NCBI GenBank assembly: GCA_963820545.1
Contig: CAWGAJ010000001.1
Span: 1,798,001-1,862,000, forward strand
DNA: 64,000 bases
Reading direction: 5' to 3'
Source of the DNA: CAWGAJ01 sp963820545
GTDB taxonomy: Bacteria; Planctomycetota; Planctomycetia; Pirellulales; Thermoguttaceae
Shown: piece after piece, positions 29,761 to 38,287 of the stretch
Numbering within the stretch: position 1 is the stretch's first letter
How the letters are laid out: each line of letters starts with the position of its first letter
Notes under the pieces: generated by a model
The model's input: only the letters and a program-made list of their open reading frames with translations
Database searches by the model: none
Told to the model about the DNA's origin: nothing
Made by a program: the position numbers and the translations under genes

Positions 29761-29882
29761 TTAAAAGGTGTCACGATTAAAAGGTGTCAGGAACCGTTTT
29801 TTTTGAGATTTGTTGAGCAGGGTTAATAACGGTTCCTGACACCTTTTGTCACCCACCTTTTGTCACCCTTTTTGCACCTTTT
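29761..29882. repeat. REP-like inverted repeat, copy B
   Basis: The arms AAAAGGTGTCAGGAACCGTT (29779-29798) and AACGGTTCCTGACACCTTTT (29828-29847) are perfect inverts. An extra half copy (TTAAAAGGTGTCAC) is on the left and further ACCTTTTGTCACC units are on the right. It lies between two same-strand genes. Confidence 0.9.
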
Positions 29883-29894
29883 TGGCCCAGCGAT

Positions 29895-30905
29895 CTAGTC
29901 GTTGAAAATGGACCCGCTTGCCACTGTGGTATCGTTTCTCGAACCGAAAATCGCGAAGGTCTTAGGATCAACATCATACGAGACGCTATGCACGGAACCA
30001 TCGCATAAGACGAAATTGCAGGCGGCATGAGGGCTGCCGAAACTCGCCGCAGCGGATACGTATCTTTGATCGCGTTTCGGTGCGTCAAAGGTAACGCGAT
30101 AATTATCGTTATTCTGGCCGGAGAACATGTTCTCATTATCGCCATAATCAATACCGGTTAAATAATTCTCTCGGGCGAGATATTTTTCGCCAGCCAGGAT
30201 GGTATGACTGGCGCCGCGGCGGATTTCAATAGGTCTGATCATGGAGCGCATATAAATCACGCCGTCCTGGTAATCTCCGCTATTTGGATCGTCGGCTTTA
30301 GGCCAGTTCCATGTTGCAGCGGCCTCATAAGACGGCGGTCCGGACCCTGTACCGTCAATTTCATATTCATTAAAAAATTGCGATCCGCAGCAAGCAGCGT
30401 AATCGGCGCGAGCAACGACATTATCAAATACGCTGTTGAGATCGGCGTTGTAGGCGATGAATGCTCCGTCATAGGGCTTGGGCAAGAGCATCGCCGAGCG
30501 GCGGGAAGGGCAAGCCATTACAGACAAGGGCGTGCGAACCACCGTGGTGGCGAGCTGTTTCTTGTTTGACAGCGGCGTCCCTTTGCCCATGTCGTGCAGG
30601 CTGATCAATTCCATACCGGGGAGAATGTTATAGACCCAGCCGCCGGGCTGAGTTTTTCCGTAACCACGGTCGGGATCGCCGACCCACCACCAGCCCCAAC
30701 CGCCGGTCGGGTAATGTTTTTGCACGCTCAGATGGCTCTGGCAGGCGAGGCCGATTTGCTTAAGATTGTTCTTGCATTGCAGGTTCCGGCCCGCCTCCCT
30801 GGCCGCCTGCACGGCTGGCAAGAGCAGCCCGATCAAAATGCCGATGATTGCGATCACCACCAGCAATTCGACCAGGGTAAAGCCAAACCGCCTTGTTGAT
30901 TTCAT
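29895..30905 (-). CDS. DUF1559 prepilin-type protein (336 aa)
   Basis: ATG 30905 has AAGGAGAG just upstream. The N-terminus RRFGFTLVELLVVIAIIGIL is a type IV prepilin/pseudopilin methylation signal followed by the hydrophobic helix. DUF1559 then follows (QAAREAGRNLQCKNNLKQIG). The C-terminal motif HAACNFVLCDGSVH is the HX9DG-type signature of this planctomycete family. These proteins are processed by prepilin peptidase and exposed at the envelope, with unknown purpose. It starts 11 bases after the upstream TIGR03435 gene, so the two are translationally linked, which is not typical for this widespread family. Confidence 0.93.
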   Translation of the reverse strand: MKSTRRFGFTLVELLVVIAIIGILIGLLLPAVQAAREAGRNLQCKNNLKQIGLACQSHLSVQKHYPTGGWGWWWVGDPDRGYGKTQPGGWVYNILPGMELISLHDMGKGTPLSNKKQLATTVVRTPLSVMACPSRRSAMLLPKPYDGAFIAYNADLNSVFDNVVARADYAACCGSQFFNEYEIDGTGSGPPSYEAAATWNWPKADDPNSGDYQDGVIYMRSMIRPIEIRRGASHTILAGEKYLARENYLTGIDYGDNENMFSGQNNDNYRVTFDAPKRDQRYVSAAASFGSPHAACNFVLCDGSVHSVSYDVDPKTFAIFGSRNDTTVASGSIFND

Positions 30906-30916
30906 GGCTTCTCTCC

Positions 30917-31666
30917 TTAATTTGTTTTTTCCACCACGAGCATTTCGATCTCTTCGCGGTCGGGAACAAGTTCCAAACCAAGTTTCTCCAAAAGAACTTT
31001 CTTCAAGGCGGCGGGATTACGGTGTTGCTCATCCCGTTCCTGCCATTTGATGCTGATGTCAAATCGGCCGGTGAGCCCGGTTTTATCAACGACTGGAAAC
31101 TCGAAATAGTTTTCGAGGAACCAGGTGAGGTTGGAAAGGCGTCCATTCTCACAATAAAAGTGACCCGCTTTCCAATTACTCGAGCCTCCGGAATTAGTCT
31201 CTCTTGGTCTTAATCCCTGGGCGTTTCGGTATTTTACGGTGAGCAGCAAGACATCCGTTTTCCGCTTTTCGGTTTTTGCGGTCAAATTGAATTGTCTTTC
31301 AATTTCCCGCCGCAATGCTTCCTCGTTGCCCTCGGGCAGATTGGCGATGAAATCATAACGCTCTTCCGGCGGTTTGGTTTCAAAAACCATTCGATGCCGG
31401 CTTGTATCATAGGCCCTAAACAACAGATCACGAATTTGTTGTGTCATTCCAATCGATTTGCCGTTGTGCCCTGAAGAACTTTTTCCTGGGGAAAATATCG
31501 TGGGGACAATTTTGACCTGCGGCGAAACTTGATCCAGTATCACATCTGTGGCGTTTTCGACTTGCCAAGGATAAGGCCGGCGTTTATCAATCGCTATGAT
31601 GGTTGTTGCGGCCAGCAGCAGACCCGCGCCGACGATGATTGCGGTTTTTGTTTTTGTCCATGTCAT
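30917..31666 (-). CDS. TIGR03435 (DUF3738) family membrane-anchored protein (249 aa)
   Basis: A short cytoplasmic start (MTWTKTKTAI) and one hydrophobic segment (about residues 9-26) are followed by RRPYPWQV and then an extracytoplasmic TIGR03435 domain. Its markers are YDFIANLPEGNEEALRREIE, RQFNLTAKTEKRKTDVLLLT and the end LGLELVPDREEIEMLVVEK, with PVVDKTGLTGRFDISIKW in between. The family is abundant in Acidobacteria, often fused to M56 BlaR1-like proteases, and has no proven biochemical role. The C-terminal DNA (30930-31010) is nearly identical to that of the two other copies at 33400 and 35108. Confidence 0.88.
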   Translation of the reverse strand: MTWTKTKTAIIVGAGLLLAATTIIAIDKRRPYPWQVENATDVILDQVSPQVKIVPTIFSPGKSSSGHNGKSIGMTQQIRDLLFRAYDTSRHRMVFETKPPEERYDFIANLPEGNEEALRREIERQFNLTAKTEKRKTDVLLLTVKYRNAQGLRPRETNSGGSSNWKAGHFYCENGRLSNLTWFLENYFEFPVVDKTGLTGRFDISIKWQERDEQHRNPAALKKVLLEKLGLELVPDREEIEMLVVEKTN

Positions 31667-31679
31667 AAGTTTCCATGGA

Positions 31680-31775
31680 ATTAAAAGGTGTCAGAATTAA
31701 AAGGTATCAGGAACCGTTTTTTTGTTGAGATTTGTTGAGCCAGGATTAATAACGGTTCCTGACACCTTTTGTCAA
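31680..31775. repeat. REP-like inverted repeat, copy C
   Basis: The left arm is 31699-31718, with one change (GGTATCAG for GGTGTCAG); the right arm is 31751-31770. The loop and flanks match copy A. It sits just upstream of the TIGR03435 gene start. Confidence 0.9.
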
Positions 31776-31842
31776 GCCGATGGTTGCTCCGAGGAAAACT
31801 GCGAGATAGAAACGATTTGTATTCATAGTGATGTCAGCGCTT

Positions 31843-32436
31843 TCATTTATTTGGTTGTTTCTCTAGAAGACGGACGGTGGTCCGGCAACGTTCGCCACCG
31901 AGCAGGATGCTTTCGTCAATCTTCACGCTCACGTCATGCCCGGTCATGGCCTTGAACAATTCGGTCTGGAACGCCTTGCAGCAATGGGTGCATAAGGCCT
32001 TTGCGGGTTTTTGGCACTGCCCGTAAGCACAAACGCACTTGCCGAACTTCCGGCTCGTTACCTTGATGATTCCGCCGTCCTTGTCGTAATCCAGTTTTTC
32101 CCAGTAGCGCGCCCGATTCGCGTTAACGGAATCCACGTAACCTTGAAAGTTGGCCCGTCGCCGCTCCGCGATCGTTTTCAAGTCGCCGCGGCTGTGAAAG
32201 CACTGGTAACCCAAACGCGTGAACACGGCGTCAATCAAGTTCTTGTCATCCGAACGGTCGATGTCGGTCAAAACCGCCATGACTTGGGGAGGATTGATTT
32301 TATACGTCAGATCATCTTGCGGTGGCGGGTCGGCTGCCAGCACGTCGCTGGAGGTTTCGGCTAGGCCGGCCATGATCAATGCGCCACAGGCGCAGCCATG
32401 GGTGACAAATTTTCTGCGGTTCATGCCATCGTTCAT
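31843..32436 (-). CDS. Cys-rich exported protein, paralogue 2 (197 aa)
   Basis: The N-terminus MNDGMNRRKFVTHGCACGAL is a TAT-type signal with a Cys pair. The domain order is the same as paralogue 1: DLTYKINPPQVMAVLTDIDR, RYWEKLDYDKDGGIIKVTSR, then CVCAYGQC, LCTHCCK and DESILLGGERCRTTVRLLE. It is closer to the 29079 product than to the 32690 product. The conserved seven-Cys pattern suggests metal or cofactor binding in the periplasm (inference). No enzyme can be assigned. Confidence 0.8.
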   Translation of the reverse strand: MNDGMNRRKFVTHGCACGALIMAGLAETSSDVLAADPPPQDDLTYKINPPQVMAVLTDIDRSDDKNLIDAVFTRLGYQCFHSRGDLKTIAERRRANFQGYVDSVNANRARYWEKLDYDKDGGIIKVTSRKFGKCVCAYGQCQKPAKALCTHCCKAFQTELFKAMTGHDVSVKIDESILLGGERCRTTVRLLEKQPNK

Positions 32437-32550
32437 ATCAATGTTTTCCTTTTCATTTCGTTATTCTAGGTGGTGTATTACCACCCGTTGGCGCCGCGGG
32501 TCGGACTGCCGCGGGTGTCGTTGGTATAGTGGACGGTTTGGGCGTTCCGG

Positions 32551-32709
32551 TTATTTTGTGAATTTCATGGTTTTCGGATATTGGATCATTTTTTCCACAT
32601 CGGCATCGGTAATGTGCATGGCAAAGCCGTTGGTGCGCCATCTTTTGATCACCCGCATCACGAAATCGCAGTTAGTACCATCAACTTTCTCATGTTGGTT
32701 CCGATCCAT
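32551..32709 (-). CDS. Possible small protein (52 aa)
   Basis: An ATG at 32709, overlapping the end of the upstream gene by 20 bases, opens a frame beginning MDRNQHEKVDGTNCDFVMRV and ending MIQYPKTMKFTK. The composition is protein-like (ITDADVEKMIQYPKT). It could be a short coupled gene or the tail of a broken one. No family is recognised, and the rest of 32437-32690 is non-coding. Confidence 0.35.
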   Translation of the reverse strand: MDRNQHEKVDGTNCDFVMRVIKRWRTNGFAMHITDADVEKMIQYPKTMKFTK

Positions 32710-33277
32710 CCGGCGTTTTCGGCGATTTTTGGTCTACGTAAATTTTGAATATGCAACGTTTACTGCCCCGCATGAAAGACTCCTTCAGTTCCACATTGAC
32801 CTTTTTCTGCAACAGGTATTCCCAGGTATGTTGTTGCCAGCCCAATGAGCAATTGCCCACGACCTTCGGCGTGTGGGTGTGGATGCTGACCAACGGACAG
32901 AAACAATCTGTCCCCTCATCCGAGGCCATAGTGATAACGCCTTTTTCCCAATCATAGGTGATGTTGTCGCCCGACGTACTCTTTTTGACCGCTTTGCGGA
33001 AACCCTCGAGGTCGCCGCGAAATTTTTGTCTTCTCTTATCGTCCAAGCTGGAGCAATAGGAGCCCAACTCGAACAATATCTCGTTCAACGTCTTTTCGTC
33101 CATTCGGCTGGACAGGAGTTCCAGCAACCGGGCAAATCGCTGTTGGACGAATAACAACCGCCAGTCATTGGGCTTTGCGGTCTCGGCGGCGGACGAGTTG
33201 GCCGGCTCCACCAAGCCCAGAACCGCACAGGAACACATACCACACATGCAGTTTTTCAGGAATTCTTTTCGGTTCAT
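32690..33277 (-). CDS. Cys-rich exported protein, paralogue 3 (195 aa)
   Basis: The start MNRKEFLKNCMCGMCSCAVL carries four Cys in the signal region. The C-terminal half is a diverged version of the two paralogues: YDWEKGVITMASDEGTDCFC, then GNCSLGWQQHTWEYLLQKKV and KESFMRGSKRCIFKIYVD. Fewer of the cluster cysteines remain than in paralogues 1 and 2 (CFC, one C, one C), so its ligand may differ. It lies directly downstream of the sigma-TIGR03435 fusion gene. Confidence 0.78.
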   Translation of the reverse strand: MNRKEFLKNCMCGMCSCAVLGLVEPANSSAAETAKPNDWRLLFVQQRFARLLELLSSRMDEKTLNEILFELGSYCSSLDDKRRQKFRGDLEGFRKAVKKSTSGDNITYDWEKGVITMASDEGTDCFCPLVSIHTHTPKVVGNCSLGWQQHTWEYLLQKKVNVELKESFMRGSKRCIFKIYVDQKSPKTPDGSEPT

Positions 33278-33308
33278 AGTTATTTATCTTGCTTTAAGTT
33301 AACTGTTG

Positions 33309-33400
33309 GTTAAAAGGTGTCAGGAACCGTTTTTTATTGAGACTTGTTGAGCCAGGATTAATAACGGTTCCTGACACCTTTTGTCACCTTTTTTCTTAAT
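33309..33400. repeat. REP-like inverted repeat, copy D
   Basis: The arms at 33312-33331 and 33363-33382 are perfect 20-base inverts around the same loop type (TTGAGACTTGTTGAGCC). It lies between the stop of the sigma-fusion gene (33396, slightly overlapping the flank) and the next gene. Confidence 0.9.
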
Positions 33401-34862
33401 GTGTTTTTTCCACAACGAGCATTTCGATCTCTTCACGGCCGGGAACAAGTTCCAAACCAAGTGCCTCCAAAAGAACTTTCTTCAAGGCGACAGGATTACG
33501 GTGTTCCCGATCCCGTTCCCTCCATTTGAGATTAATATCAAATTTGCCGGCAAGGCCCGTTCGATCAATGACTGGAATCTCGAAATAGTATTCGAGGCCC
33601 GAGGCGATCTGGGAAAAAGGTATATTGGTACAACGATAATGACCTGGTTCCACGTTAATATTGGTACCAGAAGAAATGTTCTCGCTTTGTTTTAATCCTT
33701 GTGCGTTGTGGTTTTTTACGGTCAACAGCAAGACATCGGTTTTCCGCTTTTCGGTTTTTGCAGTCAAATTGAATTGCCTTTCGATTTCCCGCCGCAAAGC
33801 TTCCTGGTTGCCCTCGGGCAGGTTGGCGATGTAGTCATAATGATCCTCCGGCAGTTCGGTCGTGAAAACCATGCGATAACGGCAGGTATTATAGGCTACG
33901 TCCAACAGATCATTGATCGATCGTTCCATTCCCAGCATCTTGCCATTGTGTATCCATTGGTCTGAGTGGTGAAATTTCGCGGGGACAATTTTGAGCTGGG
34001 GCGGCACTTGATCCAGTATCCTGTAATCGGGATTTTGGACTTGCCAAGGATAAGGCCGGCGTTCATAGACGACAATGGTTGCCGTGCTTACGGTTAGGAT
34101 TATGGCCACGCTGGCGACGACGGCGGTTTTTAATTTTGTCAATGCCATAAGTTTCAATGCTCCTTTGATGAGGGTTAAGCTTAGGCCGCCATAACTTGGG
34201 ATTATGGAGGTCGAAGCGGTGGCGGCGATTTTGACCGGCCCGGCCAACGCTATTTTCGCAAGCTCAGTAGAAAGTCTTACAGACACGGCCGCCGAGGCAT
34301 TTTTGACCAAGCTAGTCGATAACATAGTAGCGCCGCAAACCACTCCGATTTGCTTCAAATACTCACGGAGTCTTTCGACGCCCTCATGCAACCGCCGTGA
34401 CACGCTGGCTTGAGCTATGTTGAGGTCTTCGGCGACTTGGGTTTGCGTATGGCCGAGAAGAAAGTGCCGGACCAGTGGCTCGCGAAGATCATCCGGGAGC
34501 TTGGCCAAGGCGGCGTCGATAAGAGGGCTGATCTGGCTCCAGGAAGGTTCATTATCGATATTGGATGGCAACGACGCCTTAGCCTCGTGACGATGACGCG
34601 TGGCTTCGTTACGAGTGACCTTCAAGGAAAGGTTTAAGGCTACGCGGTGGAGCCAAGCGGGAAGCGAACCGTTAATAGACGCTGCCTGGCGGGCAAGGGC
34701 AAAAAAACACTCCTGGGTAACGTCCTCGGCCGTGGTGATATTTCCGGTGACGCGCTGTGCCACGGAGTAGACCAAGGTGGAATAGCGCTTAACGAGCTGG
34801 GCAAAAGCTTCAGCGTCGTGCGAGCGGGCGTAGCGCATAAGGAGTGAATGGTCGTCGGACAT
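33396..34862 (-). CDS. ECF sigma factor fused through a membrane helix to a TIGR03435 domain (488 aa)
   Basis: The start at ATG 34862 (MSDDHSLLMRYARSHDAEAF) has GGAG upstream. Region sigma-2 is at about residues 10-80 (TTAEDVTQECFFALARQA). Sigma-4 is at about 115-168 (HTQTQVAEDLNIAQASVSRR, a helix-turn-helix). An Ala-rich linker follows, then one membrane helix (about 246-265, TAVVASVAIILTVSTATIVV), then RRPYPWQV and a full TIGR03435 domain (about 269-488). The expected topology is sigma domains inside, TIGR03435 domain outside. A sigma factor tied to the membrane by its own sensor-like domain would need release, perhaps by proteolysis (inference). The fusion is in one frame with no sign of error at the joint. 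Confidence 0.9.
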   Translation of the reverse strand: MSDDHSLLMRYARSHDAEAFAQLVKRYSTLVYSVAQRVTGNITTAEDVTQECFFALARQAASINGSLPAWLHRVALNLSLKVTRNEATRHRHEAKASLPSNIDNEPSWSQISPLIDAALAKLPDDLREPLVRHFLLGHTQTQVAEDLNIAQASVSRRLHEGVERLREYLKQIGVVCGATMLSTSLVKNASAAVSVRLSTELAKIALAGPVKIAATASTSIIPSYGGLSLTLIKGALKLMALTKLKTAVVASVAIILTVSTATIVVYERRPYPWQVQNPDYRILDQVPPQLKIVPAKFHHSDQWIHNGKMLGMERSINDLLDVAYNTCRYRMVFTTELPEDHYDYIANLPEGNQEALRREIERQFNLTAKTEKRKTDVLLLTVKNHNAQGLKQSENISSGTNINVEPGHYRCTNIPFSQIASGLEYYFEIPVIDRTGLAGKFDINLKWRERDREHRNPVALKKVLLEALGLELVPGREEIEMLVVEKTH

Positions 34863-35103
34863 ACATGGTCTCCAGGATACAAAATCCGGCACCTATATAT
34901 ATAGTCCCTAGCAGAGATGGAATTATGCAGGAAAATAGAAAGATAATGTAGTAAAAACTCGTTATTGCATAAAATTTATGGTATTTATGATTCAAAAATA
35001 CCAATGGGATTAGTACTATACGAGTAATTTGTAGCCGGCTTATGGATATTGGTCTCGAAAAATTCTTTTCGACATGTTGCACATCTGAACCACTATGGCG
35101 GTT

Positions 35104-35898
35104 TCAATGTGCTTTTTCCACCACGAGCATTTCGATCTCCTCGCGGCCGGGAACAAGTTCCAAACCAAGTTCATCCAAAAGAACTTTCTTCAAGGCGTCG
35201 GGATTACGGTGTTGCCAATCCCGTTCCTTCCATCTGATATCGATATCAAATCGGCCGGCAAGGTCGGTGCGATCAACGACTGGAGTCTCGAAATAGTATT
35301 CGAGGCACTTGACGAAATTGGAAAGAGACATATTGGTACAATAATAATGACCTGGGTCCCACCAGTTACTGTTGATGTCAGAAGAATTGTTCGCGCTTGG
35401 TCTTAATCCCTGGGCGTTTGTGTCTTTTACAGTGAAAAGCAAGACATCGGTTTTCCGCTTTTCGGTTCTTGCTGTCAAATTGAATTGCCTTTCAATTTCC
35501 CGTTGCAAAGCCTCCTTGTTGCCCTCGGGCAGGTTGGCAATGAAGTCATAGTGACCCTTCGGCGCTTTGGTTGTGAAAACCATTCGATACCTGCCGCTAT
35601 TACCCTCACTATAGGCTGCTGACAACAGAGAATTGATTGATTGGCCTAGTCCCCACATCTTGCCATTGCGCCCTTTAAATCCCCCTTTATATCCAATGTC
35701 GCTTGGAGAAAATTTCGTGGGGACAATTTTGACCTGAGGCGACACTTGATCCAATATCTCGCCTTTGGGAAGGCCTCTGTCATCTTGGACTTGCCAAGGA
35801 TAAGGCCGGCGTTCAGACTTTATCTGTCCATAAGAATTTGTAATATTTAAGGTAAAGAGCAATAAAATAATCCCCAAAAAAGAAGTCATAGTCTTCAT
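35104..35898 (-). CDS. TIGR03435 (DUF3738) family exported protein (264 aa)
   Basis: An N-terminal signal peptide (MKTMTSFLGIILLLFTLNIT, ending SYGQ) replaces the membrane anchor or sigma module of the other two copies. RRPYPWQV follows, then the same domain (DFIANLPEGNKEALQREIER, end LVPGREEIEMLVVEKAH). This copy should therefore be fully released or periplasmic. It begins 59 bases after the M56-DUF4097 gene and is probably co-transcribed with it. The 35899-35956 spacer and the AT-rich 34863-35103 spacer contain no gene. Confidence 0.88.
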   Translation of the reverse strand: MKTMTSFLGIILLLFTLNITNSYGQIKSERRPYPWQVQDDRGLPKGEILDQVSPQVKIVPTKFSPSDIGYKGGFKGRNGKMWGLGQSINSLLSAAYSEGNSGRYRMVFTTKAPKGHYDFIANLPEGNKEALQREIERQFNLTARTEKRKTDVLLFTVKDTNAQGLRPSANNSSDINSNWWDPGHYYCTNMSLSNFVKCLEYYFETPVVDRTDLAGRFDIDIRWKERDWQHRNPDALKKVLLDELGLELVPGREEIEMLVVEKAH

Positions 35899-35956
35899 AA
35901 TTGCATCCTTTATCAGTTAATTGTTGTGTTTATGAAAAATCGTCATTCTTATACCT

Positions 35957-38283
35957 TTATTTGTTGGCATCACCGCGCGGGAGCAGTTGGATATTTCCAG
36001 ATTCGGTTTTAATCTTGATCTTCCCCCGGCCGTTGCCCACCGTGCCGCGCAGATGGTTCTTATCCTGCATTTTTGCCGAAACGGGAAACTCGACCTTGAT
36101 GCCGCCGGTAGCCGTTTCCAAGTCTAGTTTTGCGCCAAGTTTGTCCGTGGTCCGGACTGTCACGTTGCCCGAGCCGCTGTTAATGGCCAGTTGCACCATG
36201 TTCGATGTAAGATCTACATTCACATTCCCGTTCCCAGTTTTCAAATCAACTTGGGAAGCACGCGTCTCCGAAAGGCTTATGTTGCCCTTGTTCGTCTTCA
36301 TGTTTATATGGTCGGATCGTATGTCGTTGGCTTCGATCTTGCTCGCATTGGTGTTGATTGTTACTGCCCCCTGTATTTTTTTTACTACCGCTACATTACC
36401 ACTAGCGTCCGTATGCATGCCAATTTCCAATGCACCTTGCACGTTTTCCACTGATATATTGCCCATCTGCTTGTCGATTTTCAATGCGCCTTGCATGTTT
36501 TCCACCGATGTTTCGCCCATACTTTGCTTAATGTTTACACTTTCAGCGCGGATATCGTTGATCTTAATAGGGCTTATGATCGTGTCGATTGCGAGTTTAC
36601 CTTGGATTTTTTCGGCCGATATATGTCCAATGGCCGTATTGAGCAGCAGGTTTGCCTCGATGTTGCGTGCAGAGATATCACCAATACCAGAGTAGATCAA
36701 AACGTCCCCTTTCGCCGGAACTAGGATTTTCAAGTCTGCGTATGCCTCCAGCCCCGGTTTCTCCCCTTTCGTCGATATACGCACCGCGCGTGTGCCATCA
36801 TTAATCTCTTGATTACTAGGAGTGAAATAGAAGGTGCCGTCATCTCGCACATGCACCGTGGACTGAGAATTTTTACGAGGTGGATAGATTATGCGGTCTA
36901 GTGCATAGATCACACGCAGCGTTTGGCGGCCATCGATGTCGTCGATCTTTACTTCTAATTGCTCGGCGTCTTTTCCCCGCGCCGGACCTCAACGACCACG
37001 GCCGAGCCCGATCCCGGGACGACCTCGACGTCGCCCGTGATGTTGTAGATCGCCACGCGCTCTGCTTCGAGGCGGTACTCCTCTGGTTTTTGCTCGGTCG
37101 TTTCAGCGGCTTTTTCATTAGTTTCGAGCGCCGGACTGTCAGCGTCGGCGGCGGCAATTTGATTTGCGCCCAACGTTAGCAAAGCCATCAAACAGGTTAT
37201 CGCGATTGATGTGAGCGCAACCGAAAGAACCATACGGCGGCTGAGGCAGGTTGATAGTTGCCGGGAGGAATCGAGGATCCGCACGATCCGGCGGCCCACA
37301 AACGATCGCAGCGAAATTACTCCCGCACCGACGGCCGGCATAGGTTGATATTGCTCGGCAATCTCGATCAACCGGCGGGCGTAGCCGGGGCGGTCAAAAC
37401 CGAAATAGATCACGTAATCGTCGCAAACCTCCTCGGCCGACACCGCGAGCCGACGGACTAAAAGCCACAACAGCGGCTGGAAAAACAGAATTGCCGTGCT
37501 GATGCGGCCCAAAAAATTCCAAAAAACATCGCCCCGAGCCAAATGGGCCAACTCGTGCAGAAAAAACTCCTTGCAGCGGATCTCGTCCTGCTCTTCCTCC
37601 GGCAGCAGAATCGCGGGCCGACGCAGACCAATAAGCATGGGACTGGTGGCAAAAGGACTTCGCAGCACTGTCGGCGTCCGAAGTCCCAAGTGATAGGCCG
37701 AACTGCGACAGTTTCGGGTTGTTTGTGTATCGGCCGGGTGCGCGGTCCTTCTCAGATATGCCGCCAGTCGCCAAGCCATTAACAAGCGGACAATCAAAAT
37801 ACCCGAAATTAATAACCAAGCCGCTGTCAACAAACAGGCGCCGGTTTTGGGCCACGTTAATGATGGGAATATCTGTGGGTATTCTGCTATTACTGATGCT
37901 CCTTGATTTTCGTGCTTATTAGTATTGATCTGTGAAGCAGGTGCCAATTTAGAATTTGCCTGCGCTATCGTTTTCTCTGTGTGAGCTGTATCTGATCTAA
38001 CATCCAACAATGATGAAAATCTATCCAGCATGGGAAGCTTCCAGTTAATCCCCGGTATTCCCATTGTCTGGAACAAAAGCCAGATCGCCGGGCAGAGTAT
38101 GGCCGCGGCCAGGGTAGTACGATAGATTGCCGATTGCAGGGCAGCACCTTTTCCGCGAAATATTTTTGCCGCGATCAATCCGGCCATAATCAGCAAACCG
38201 GATTGGACAAACCAATAGGCCGCAAAACAGATGGCAGCGTGAGAGAACTCAGCGTATCGTTCGAATAGGTTTGCCAAAAACAA
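35957..38283 (-). CDS. BlaR1-like M56 peptidase fused to DUF4097 beta-helix domain, one frameshift
   Basis: A TTG start at 38283, four bases after the BlaI stop, opens an M56 membrane protease: four or so helices with the zinc motif HELAHLARGD (about residues 247-256). The frame stops at 36955, but one added base in GGGGAAAA near 36977 joins RRGGKDAEQLEVKIDDIDG to the next frame. That frame runs to 35957 as a DUF4097-type repetitive beta domain (GDISARNIEANLLLNTAIGH, GNISVENVQGALEIGM). The joined protein is about 775 residues: a membrane protease with an outer beta-helix. By analogy with BlaR1/MecR1, the protease should inactivate the adjacent BlaI repressor when the outer domain senses its signal. 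Confidence 0.85.
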
Positions 38284-38287
38284 GTCT

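Noticed and set aside
24914..33400. The spaced repeats as a CRISPR array
   Set aside because: The repeats are kilobases apart, internally palindromic and have genes between them, with no cas genes.
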